Of a stretch of 64,000 bases of DNA, positions 53,124-62,349 are shown piece after piece; within the stretch, counting starts at the first letter, position 1, and the number at the start of each line of letters is the position of its first letter. The stretch covers positions 202,417,322-202,481,321 of the forward strand of contig CM060680.1 in the NCBI GenBank assembly GCA_030686995.1, given 5' to 3'. Under the pieces are notes generated by a model. It did not search any database and was not told the origin of the DNA. It saw nothing but the letters and a program-made list of their open reading frames with translations. The stretch is from Artemisia argyi. Taxonomy: Eukaryota; Streptophyta; Magnoliopsida; Asterales; Asteraceae. The position numbers were made by a program, and so were the translations under genes.

Positions 53124-56100
53124 TTAATGTAGGAATATCAAGCCAAACCCATTATTAGAAGTAAACCCAATTACTTTTCTCTGATAAAATCAAAATTGAA
53201 TCAAAACCGTAGGAAGTTGTTTCGGGCTACTTGTTTTGGTAAATGGTTGGACCTTTCTTATTTTGATCATGAACCACATATGATAGATTATATCTTACAA
53301 AAACAATGTTGTCCGAGTAATGCTCATTATGATATGCCAATTGTATATTATGTTGAAGAGCGTCCTATACATTTCGGCAGACCAGAATTTTGTCTTATCA
53401 CAGGTTTTAGTTTTGGAAATGTAGATTTAAACTCATATAAGTCAGGACATCTCAATTTTAGGAACAGGGTTTTCCCAAACCATGTAGGTAAAAAGGTCAC
53501 TAGTTTAGATATCTTTGGTCTCATTGAAGATGAACATTTATTTGGTATTATATACGATGAAGATGCCGTACGTCTTTGTCTATTGTTAGCCTTGGAGGTT
53601 ATCTTTAGGGGCAGATTATTGGTTGAAGAAGTTGATGATACACTATTTCGATTGATTGAAAACCTTGATGAGTGGGATGCTTTTCCATGGGGGGAGTATA
53701 TTTGGAGACGATTATATGATCAAATTTTGGACGTGGCTTCTAAACACAAGTATAAATTCCTTGAAGGTATTAACAAAGACCGAAAGTTTGTTCCAACATA
53801 TACGCTTTCAGGCTTCGTTTGGGCTTTCAAGGTTTGTATTTTTTTAATCACTATACTCTTTCCCACTTACTTATGGTATTTTTTTTTTCAACGAATCTGA
53901 ATTATTTCGTGCCATTTTATAGATATGGATACTGGAATCATTTGAAAGAAGCATTATTTGGTGGAATAAATTGCCAGAAATGGTACCCAGAGGAATATCA
54001 TGGTCAAAGAACACAACATTTAAGATATCAGATTATAAGTACCTATTTGGAAAGGTAGATATCTTCATCCAAATTGGGGTATTAATGATTTATTTTATTG
54101 TTAATTAATTAAATTTATTTTTTTATTTTTTGTGTAAGGAATCAAATGTTGTTCAAGATCTTAGGCCTACATTAGCTGAGAGGAAATGTGATTGGTATAT
54201 ACAGTTTATGGATTTTTTCAATGATTACATATCTAGAACTCCCCTAGTGAAAACCACACATAACGGTGATGAGTATTTAAACAAGTTGGCCACGGCACGC
54301 AAACGTGGCAAAGTAGAGCGGAAACATTTACCTATTATACGCAATAGTGAAAGCAGTTTATTAGAGATTAGCATAATTCAGGATGGTGTTATTACAAAGC
54401 TTAATGCCCGTTTGTTCAAATTAGAGGGAATTATTCAGGTTCTTGCTCAAGAAAGAAATGGGGTATTATAACCTGTTTCCTTTTTTACTTACATTCACAT
54501 GCCAAGGTTAAAAATATAATTTATCTTTTAACCAGTATATTTTCATTCACAGGAGAAATTGGTTTTTGATGATGATCTCCGGAATCTGAGTGGAGAGTTT
54601 TGTGAGGAGCTCAATGATTGTTTTCTTGAGTTGTTTCATTCAAGCATGGATACTGCCTTCTCACAATCTGTAGAATTTGACGAATATGATGATGTTTCAA
54701 AGGTGAATTACAATTTCACTGTATATATATGTACAGTAATTTTGTACGATAATATATGATAATAATTATAAAAAGTAAATTTACTTTCACAGGAATTTAT
54801 TATTCAAGAAGAATTGAGATCACGACGTGAAACATTAGAAAAATTGAGGGAAGAGCAGAAGAGGTTGATGAGGGAGGAGGATAAGATGATAAGGATGCAA
54901 GAGGAAAAGATGTTACACGCTGAAAGTGAACGAAAGAAATGGTCAGTAGCGCTTAAGGGAACAAATCACTGGAAAAATAGTTTAGCTCGCATCGTCCCTA
55001 CAAAGAAGAGTAAATGTTCCTGTGAAGCTAATGTGTATTACTGGACTAAAGCATATTCAGAAAAGGCGGTAAGGAAAGCACAATGCTTTGGCTTACTGAA
55101 TCCAGATTTGACGGAACAGCTTAAGCATGTTAAGCCGTGGGTTGAGGTATTAAAACTTGTTATTTGATTGTATGAATTATTTTGTAATTTTCATTTATGA
55201 TCATAAGTGTAATTGTGTCTTATAACAGGATCTCAAACGCCGACACAAAGATGTCAACAAGGTTTATTTTTCGGATCAGTACCGCCAATATCTTTGTGAA
55301 ACTGGTCCGCTAAATTGTAAGTTCCCATGGTGTAAAGATGTGACTGTTGATAGAAGGTTCTGGGAAAGTTTAGTTTGCTTAGACCCCAAAAGGCAAGGTT
55401 GGCTACTAGATGAGGCAAGTAATATAACATCTGTAATTCAACCTACAAATAGGTTCTTTCAAACTAGCCGGATGATCAGCAGTATGATCTTTTGAACTAG
55501 CAACATGATCACCCGATTGAAATATTTTATTTAAAGTTTGTTCACACTCGTTTATGTTTCCCAATTTACATCATATAGAGTTGTGGGTAAACTACATGTG
55601 GCATGTGAGACCCCAAACCGCTGATTGGGCTATTGTTAGTGGCTACTTTGTACAGCTTATACTTCAAAACTCGCTGCCTTTGTGGTACGCTAATGGGAAG
55701 AGGTACTCCATTCCATGGTCCGATGTTAAGCAGGTAATTCCTTTTTTTTTGCTCCCGTATTTTCTTTGCTTGTCATATTATTTTGATGATTTTTGCCACA
55801 CATCCACTGTAGGTTTTTATCCCTATTAATGAAACAGAAAGTCACTGGTTTCTTGCACGTTTCGAGATAGAGACGGGACTAGTTACATTTTACGACAGTG
55901 GCCAAGTTTTTGTCGATGCATTGACAGATTTTTATTTCCAAGTGATGGAATGTTTAAAGGTTCGTTTAAATATCCGTTTAATTAAGGTTTATACATTACA
56001 CTGTTTGAATCCTTATTACACTTTGCTACAGACTCAACTACCTGAGGTGCTAAGTCAAGCGCAAGTATTTCAGAATAAAGGCATAGATCCTTCAACATAC

Positions 56101-56295
56101 ACCATTACCTTTTATCACCCTGACAAAATACCGAAACAGAGCGGGATATTTGGTGATTGTGGTATTTGGGTATGCATCTTTTTATATCGCTTGGCTTATG
56201 GTATGTCGTTAGATGTTGAGGATCCTGTTCAGGCTGCACTTGCATACCGTGAACAAATGACTGAGTTTTTTTTTACACACAGGGTTTGTGTTTAA
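52812..56295 (+). CDS. DUF1985 + coiled coil + Ulp1-like C48 cysteine protease, ~808 aa
   Basis: Ulp1-type proteases process SUMO or remove it from proteins; plant DUF1985-Ulp1 genes are often carried by Mutator-like elements. Inferred exons: 52812-52829, 53133-53831, 53923-54054, 54139-54462, 54553-54702, 54793-55146, 55229-55414, 55581-55733, 55813-55959, 56032-56295. All introns are phase 0; intron 7 has a GC donor (GAG|GCAAGT). Exon 2 carries DUF1985 (FRATCFGKWLDL, HFGRPEFCLITGF, DAVRLCLLLALE, PWGEYIWRRLYDQ, TLSGFVWAFK). Exon 6 starts with a charged coiled coil (aa ~442-500). Exons 8-10 form the protease: His in ESHWFLARFE (~683), Asp in FYDS (~700), Gln and Cys in QSGIFGDCGIW (~757, ~764). 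The catalytic set is complete. The tiny first exon is the weakest part of the model; exon 8 could begin 2 nt earlier. Substrate unknown. Confidence 0.8.
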
Positions 56296-56500
56296 ACATC
56301 TATCCATTATGTTGTACCATTTTTAAACAATGACTGACCCAAATACCTTTAATGGGTTAAATTTTTTGTATTTGTACTCTAGTTCTTTGTATCGAGACCA
56401 TCCTTTTGGGTCAATATTAGCCTTTAAAATTTTGAGCAACTTCACTGTTAGGAAGATGTGTATAGGTTGGTCATATTAGCATCATTTAGTTTATGTTGTA

Positions 56501-57030
56501 CTAATATTTTCCTTAGTCATTTAGTGTATATTGTATTAGCTCTCTAATGTCATCGAATCTACTTAATTAATAAGTATGTTCATGACATTTTATTTGAGCG
56601 ATAAAAATGATAGTAAGAATATGTTTTCTAAGGACTTAAAGCTCAATTATAGTGGAAGATCTATGTAACGATTTTTGGTTTTGAGCTTTAATGCTTTATT
56701 TTCAGGATACCTTTTTATACAGGTTTGTGTTTGATGAAACAACAACCGGTATAAAACGGTATCCTAAAAATAAAACATTAAAGCTCAAAACCAAAAACGT
56801 TAGATAGATCTGCCGTTATAATTGAGACGTCTTCAATGCGAGAATGATATAGTGTGGACTGTTCATGACATGTCACACTCCTTCATTATCGCATTCAAGA
56901 TGAGTGATGTTTCTTAGACTATTTTCTTTACTAAACATATGTAACGTTTCATCTCAATTTGTTAAAAAATATAAAGTTATTGTGTAAGGGACTAAATGTT
57001 AATGCTAGTATAATGTTGTACTGATGTTGT
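56501..57030. repeat. 530-bp direct repeat, copy 1, with hairpin 56642-56826
   Basis: Near-identical to 57088-57617. Inside, 56642-56826 folds on itself: arms of about 80-90 nt (from CTCAATTATAGTGGAAGATC to its complement ending TTATAATTGAG) around a loop of about 20-25 nt. This could be a MITE, a fold-back RNA precursor or a terminator-like structure. It starts about 200 bp after the stop of the Ulp1-like gene. Confidence 0.85.
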
Positions 57031-57087
57031 TTCTAATTTACTTGTTTTTGGTGTCGTCAAGTTGGGGATTATAACATTTTAACAAAA

Positions 57088-57617
57088 CTAATATTTTCCT
57101 TAGTTATTTATTGTATATTTTATTAGCTCTCTAATGTCGTCGAATCTACTTAATTAGTAAGTATGTTCATGACATTTTATTTGAGCGATAAAAATCATAG
57201 TAAGAACATGTTTTCTAAGGACTTAAAGCTCAATTATAGCGGAAGATCTATCTAACGTTTTTGGTTTTTAGCTTTAATGTTTTAGTTTCATGATACCTTT
57301 TAATATAGGTTGGTGTTTGATGAAACAACAACCGGTATAAAACGGTATCCTAAAAATAAAACATTAAAGCTCAAAACCAAAAACGTTAGATAGATCTGCC
57401 GTTATAATTGAGACGTCTTCAATGCGAGAATGATATAGTGTGGACTGTTCATGACATGTCACACTCCTTCATTATCGCATTCAAGATGAGTGATGTTTCT
57501 TAGACTATTTTCTTTACTAAACATATGTAACGTTTCATCTCAATTTGTTAAAAAATATAAAGTTATTGTGTAAGGGACTAAATGTTAATGCTAGTATAAT
57601 GTTGTACTGATCTTGTG
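57088..57617. repeat. 530-bp direct repeat, copy 2, with hairpin 57229-57412
   Basis: Second copy, after a 57-bp spacer. The right arms of the two copies are almost identical, while the left arms differ at several positions. It ends about 30 bp before the DUF1985 relic. Confidence 0.85.
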
Positions 57618-57644
57618 TTGATCTAAGTATATTATTGTTACAAC

Positions 57645-57884
57645 ATGTTTAAAAGTAGTGTTTTCGGCCCATGGATTGATATTAGAATTGAAGATCATCA
57701 CAACCATGTTCTGAATTTCCTTCTTTGGCATCAAAGGAATGTTACAGATTCAACTTATGACAACCCCTTTATTTTTTACTTTGGCCAACACACAATACAG
57801 ATGGCCAACTACATGAGGTCAATAACACACAGTTTGTTTACAACATTAGTAGATACACCGTGTGCCAATGGAGTAAACATGTAA
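57645..57884 (+). pseudogene. DUF1985 fragment
   Basis: An open frame of 79 codons whose first 50 residues (FKSSVFGPWIDI, HVLNFLLWHQ, TYDNPFIFYF) align with the start of DUF1985 in the 52812 gene (FRATCFGKWLDL, HMIDYILQKQ, HYDMPIVYYV). Similarity fades afterwards, the GRPEFCLITGF core is missing and no further DUF1985 or protease exon follows. Probably the remnant of a second copy of the gene, cut off when the 530-bp repeats were duplicated. Confidence 0.65.
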
Positions 57885-58260
57885 CTGCTATCATGCAAAC
57901 TCATATTTCGACATTGATAAAGTGAAGTGTAGATATAAGGTTCCTACCAATACAAACAAAAAGAAGAAATTGATCACTGAAACTGATAAACTTTTGTACA
58001 TTACGACATTGATAAATTATTGTACATTACATAAAATAAGTTATCATTATATGATATACAAAACAACAACTAAACATTGTTCATAAGAAACCCAAAAATG
58101 ATGTGGTTTATCATTATAGTGTTGCCATGCATATTGTACTAAGACCATCATCTTTGTTCAATAAAACTGAAAAATAATTGTCCCTTTTTTGGGAATTTGC
58201 TCTTCTATCTATTGTCCAAAATAAAAATAGCATTAGGTCTATTATCCAACATGTATGAGA
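57885..58260. other. Spacer, nothing recognised
   Basis: AT-rich promoter-side region of the PB1-like gene with no other feature visible. Confidence 0.5.
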
Positions 58261-58270
58261 TATAAAAAGC
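58261..58270 (+). promoter_or_regulatory. TATA box of the PB1-like gene
   Basis: TATAAAAAGC, 90 bp before the ATG at 58351, is a strong plant TATA match. It is followed by a C/A-rich leader (CATCACCTTAACAACC). Confidence 0.55.
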
Positions 58271-58350
58271 CCCACATATCTAGGGAACCATCACCTTAAC
58301 AACCTAATAACCACACAATTTTCTTTGTCTTTTAAGTTTTTACCATAGGG

Positions 58351-59844
58351 ATGGGATCTTTGGGATCTTTAAAATCGTCACCAACAAGATCTGGTGACAT
58401 GGTGTTTGACAATTGGATGTAAGTTTGTGTATTATTATTTATATTCTAGTTAAATGATTTGTTTACTAATATATGTTTCTTATAATTATTTAAACTGTTA
58501 CACAGGGACTCCCATAATCTTGATGAGTTCGTCTTCGAGGTGTGGCATGGTAGTATTTTTATGGTTCTTCCCTTAAGGTACGCTGGTGGGGAAATTATAA
58601 ACTTGAAGTTACCTAAGTCATTTAGGTTATCTTATTTTGAAATGTGTGACATTTTGTTGAAAAACAGAAAAGAAGATATATGGGCATGGTTCTATTGCAA
58701 ACCTGGATGTAGTTTAGAAGAAGGTTTAACCATTGTCGAAACTGATAGTGTTGTTAAGAAAATGTTTGAGTTGGCTAACATTCATGGAGTCATTGAGGTC
58801 TTTGTCAGTGCAATTCCCCAGTCAGTCTTAGTTGACAGTTATTATAAGAACTTGCTTTTTGATGACCCTGACGTTGAGGTAACATCTCGAGTTAGATTTC
58901 ATGAAAAAAGAAGAAATGATATGGATAATATGAATTTGGAAGAAATACGTGCATGGGAACAATCAGAAGAAAATTCACCTGATATCCTGAGGACACCTTA
59001 TGTTAAGGTTTGGACTGAAGCAAGTGAAGCTAGTCTTTTTAGAGGGATGGGAGAGCTTCCATATAATGATGATTTTAATGATTGCCCGTCATTTTTAAGG
59101 TCTGTTAACAAACCGTACATTCCAAAGGACTGCAAGTGTGGCTGTAGGTCTCCGACTTTTTTAAGGTCCCTTGCTGAAATTGAAAGTGGGTATGGTTCTA
59201 GTCCTATAAAATGTTGCAAGGTTGTTAATGATGTTGAGCATGGTCATACAGTTGGATCTTCTATTGTTATCCAAAATGAGTCAAAGGAAATTGGTTTCAA
59301 AGCTACTCCATTCAAAAGTAGGAATCTTTTTCATGAATTTGAAGATGCTGTTGCTGATGACATTCATGATGTTGCGGCTTTGTCAAGTGTGGGCGGGTCT
59401 ACTGTTATCCAACATGTTTCTAAGGAAGCTTGTTTTAAAGTTAGTCCATTTAGATGTAAGAATCTTTTTAATGACTTTGAAGAAGCTTTAGATGATGACA
59501 CTCAGGATGTTCCAGCTTTGTCAGTCGTGGGAGGGTCTAATGTCATCCCGTATGTGTCGACCAACAATAAAGTTTGTGAATCTAGTCCTTTAAATGGGAA
59601 AAGGCTATTTAACAACCTAGATGAAGTTCCTGCATTTGGAGGCGCAACTGTTATCCAGTATGTGTCAAAGAAAAGACATTTTCAAGGTAGAACTTTAAAA
59701 GGTAGGAATCTTATTGATGAATTTGAATCTGTTGGAAACCATGTTTCTGTTGAGTTTGAGCGTGTTACTAAGGATGAAGAAGTTGCTAAGGAGGAAGAAG
59801 TTGCTTGTCAAGATGTTGGGGGTACAATGGTCAAGAAAATGTGA
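58351..59844 (+). CDS. PB1-like domain protein with four C-terminal repeats, 468 aa
   Basis: Two exons, 58351-58418 and 58506-59844 (GTAAGT donor, CACAG acceptor, phase 2), give 468 codons plus stop. Residues ~25-130 resemble the PB1-like N-terminal domain found ahead of MuDR-type transposases (FVFEVWHGS, YAGGEIINL, SYFEMCDILL, LANIHGVIEVFV); this is a family match by eye. No MULE transposase catalytic domain or SWIM zinc finger follows. A Cys cluster (KDCKCGCRSP) lies mid-protein. The C-terminal third has four copies of a module of 36-46 residues with the pattern VGGS-VIQ-VSKE---K-SPF-CKNLF-DFE, starting at 59251, 59389, 59527 and 59635; the first two are exactly 46 codons each. Likely a transposase-derived accessory protein. 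Function unknown. Confidence 0.75.
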
Positions 59845-60199
59845 AACAACAATGGTTCCCTTTGTTGATGCTATAATATTCAATAACTCGATAAGTATTT
59901 TGTTTATTTGCACATACTAAATAGTTGTTGTTTAACCGTTGTTGTAGTAGGTTAATCTATGTCGAACTTTTTAAGTAATGTGACTTGATGTAGTTTGCAA
60001 AGCTTTTGTTTAAATTTTTCAATGTTGTAACAAAATGCTTTGCAATATTACATATATTATGTTATAAAGTTATGCATTTTGGTTATGTTTAATTATGTAT
60101 GAAATTGATAAGCATAAAATGTAACACTACAAGTTGATAAACATTGACAATTCATGTAACACGGCTAACGATACAAAGAAGTATAAATTTGATACACTT
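59845..60199. other. 3' flank, nothing recognised
   Basis: AT-rich region after the PB1-like gene with no obvious feature. Confidence 0.5.
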
Positions 60200-60760
60200 A
60201 GGTCATTTGAGCGACTTTAATACCTTCAATTCCTAACCTTTTAGCAATCAAACGACTAAATTTAAGCGACTTATCAACATGTCACCCTTGGTACTTTACA
60301 CACCAACCTTTTCAACACTTTTTCCTTTTTGTACTTACACATCATCTCTTTACGTACTTTTACACAAAGGCACCAACTTCATTAAATACTCTTAAAAGTA
60401 CTTGTTTAGCGACTTTATAAAAAATTCGAGCGTCATACTATTATTCAAGCGAAATTTAATATTTCCCCAAGTAAGTTGTCCCCTTTGAATTTCAAAGATT
60501 TTGTTCATTTTTTAATCACAAACCATGATCTTTTTCGAATAGGCTTTCTAAATAATCAACTAAATTTGAGCGACTTAGCAACATGTCAACCCTTTGTACT
60601 TTACACTTTTACCTTTTTGTACTTTTCACATCAACTTTTTACGTACTTTTGCATAAAGGTACCAACTTAATTAAATACTCTTAGAAATACGTGTTTAGCG
60701 ACTTTATAATAAATTCGAGCGCGTAATAGTATTTAAGCGAAATTTTATATTTCCCCAGGT
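60200..60760. repeat. AGCGAC-word cluster upstream of the small gene
   Basis: GAGCGACTT, TAGCGACTTTATAA, CGAGCGTCATA and AAGCGAAATTT recur in two near-repeats (about 60380-60460 and 60670-60750), each ending at TATTTCCCCA. Phrases such as CACCAACCTTTTCAAC and ACTTTTGTAC also occur in the 52.5-kb block. All are in the same orientation as the cluster at 51.9-52.7 kb. Confidence 0.6.
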
Positions 60761-60870
60761 ATGAATGCTATTTGATATATTTGCATGGGAAAATAAACCA
60801 TCTCTGCAAATTAATTGCTCACTTAAATTTAGTAATCATGAATCACGAATATTTGTATCAATCTTTAGCC

Positions 60871-60880
60871 CTATATAATT
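60871..60880 (+). promoter_or_regulatory. Candidate TATA box of the small gene
   Basis: CTATATAATT lies about 80 bp before the ATG at 60954, a spacing similar to that of the two larger genes of the island. Confidence 0.4.
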
Positions 60881-60953
60881 ACCATTCATCTCAACTTTTT
60901 TTATACTTAACTTTTCACCCAAATAAAAAATTTGTACCCTAATCATTTGTTCA

Positions 60954-61321
60954 ATGGCTGCTGATGATCAAACTCCCCTTCTTACCGAACTTAAAAATGT
61001 TTCTGGATCTCAAGAACTACACAAAGCTTTCAAGTTTGTGTATGGTCATGAGCATGTTGAAGACGAAGTTTTCATAAGGTTTCTTGGAGAAAGACGCGAT
61101 GACTACAATCAACAATCCAACAAAAAACAGCTAGGTTGGCAGAGTTATGGTCCTTGAATCATGATGAAGAAGAGTCTGCTGGGGATGTGTATCATTGTGA
61201 ACATAAGTCTTTGGTCAGGCTGCGTAACAGGTTGGAGATGGTCACTGCTATGTTGATGGAACTTCGTCAAGGGTTGACTGAGAAAGAGGAGCACATCTCT
61301 ATTCTCGAAGTTTATGATTAG
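60954..61321 (+). pseudogene. Small coiled-coil protein gene, frameshifted
   Basis: From ATG 60954 the frame reads MAADDQTPLLTELKNVSGSQ and continues with HKAFKFVYGHEH to about 61125, then meets a run of six A and soon stops. The frame two bases on carries the natural continuation, RLAELWSLNHDEEESAGD then LVRLRNRLEMVTAMLMELRQ to TGA... TAG at 61321, with coiled-coil spacing. One base lost in the A run explains the break, so this is either a pseudogene or a sequence error of about 122 codons. No family recognised. TATA-like and AGCGAC words lie upstream. Confidence 0.55.
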
Positions 61322-62349
61322 TTCTTTGTTGGAACTTTGTCAAGTGTTTCTTTTGGTAATCTTTTGCTTTTAAGTTGTTTTAAATGGTAATGCTTTAATG
61401 AAAATGATGTAATCGTTTAAGCCCTTTTATGTTAATGAAAATGGTTATTTAAGTTTATTTTTATTTGTGTATTTAATTTTTTTTTCTTTAATTACTTTAT
61501 ACAAAAAATGTGTATCTGTATGAATTGGGTTGATGGATGCTTGGAGATCCACAGTTGTTAGATTACTTTTTACATTTGTACTTTTGTTTTGAATCGTTGT
61601 AATTATAAACTCATTTAATTTTGTTTTAGCGACTTTATAAAAGATTTGAGCGTCATACTATTATTTAAGCGACATTTTCTATTTCCCAAGTAAGGGGTCC
61701 TCTTTTTTATATACTTTGTATAGTTGGTTTATTTTTGTGTTTTTATTGGTTTGCTGGCAAAAATGGGTACACAGCCAAGTAAGGGGTCCTCTTTTTTATG
61801 TACTTTGTATAGTTGGTTTGGTGGCAAAATTTTCCATTGGGAATAGGAACTAAGCGACCTTTTAGTTGAACAAAAAAGCGACTTTTAGTTGAACAAAAAA
61901 GCGAGTTTTTAAAATCCAACTTTTTTTCTTTGCACGTGGCCTGCACCTTTTTGGTCAATGCCATTAAGTGACTTGACATGTTAGGTTGCACGTGGCCTGC
62001 ACCTATGTGACTTGTAATTATGATTATGCATTTTTGTTTCAGCGGCTTTTTTTTTATAGTTTAACTATTGAAACCAAACAACTGTTGATATTGGACATTG
62101 GTTATGAGAATCTTGTGAGATGTGTAGTTGATATATTAGTTTTGTGATCCAATTTTGTTTTTCCATGCCACAGCTCTTTAGCTTATTTTAGCCCTTGATA
62201 TTAAGCAAAATAGCCAAGGTTTAAACTACTTACGGCTAAAAAGATTAAGCGACTAATTTGTGTTTCCCAAAATAAAATACAATTAAACAAAAAGATAGGC
62301 TTGTTACTCGCATTAAATAATGTCATAAGCATAAGATGATTTTTCCGAC
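61322..62349. repeat. Spacer with more AGCGAC words and short duplications
   Basis: No gene is seen. AGCGAC variants lie at about 61627, 61667, 61853, 61874 and 62245. CCAAGTAAGGGGTCCTCTTT is repeated at 61686 and 61777, and GCACGTGGCCTGCACCT at 61934 and 61988. It lies between the convergent ends of the small gene and MCM8. Confidence 0.55.

Noticed and set aside
57645..57884. A complete second Ulp1-like gene
   Set aside because: Only the first part of DUF1985 is present; no protease exons follow before the PB1-like gene.
58998..59913. Open frames antisense or out of frame in the PB1-like gene
   Set aside because: Shadows of the real frame.
51936..62260. Calling the whole island a standard terminal-inverted-repeat transposon
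   Set aside because: No inverted terminal repeats or target duplication were found and the AGCGAC words point the same way at both ends.
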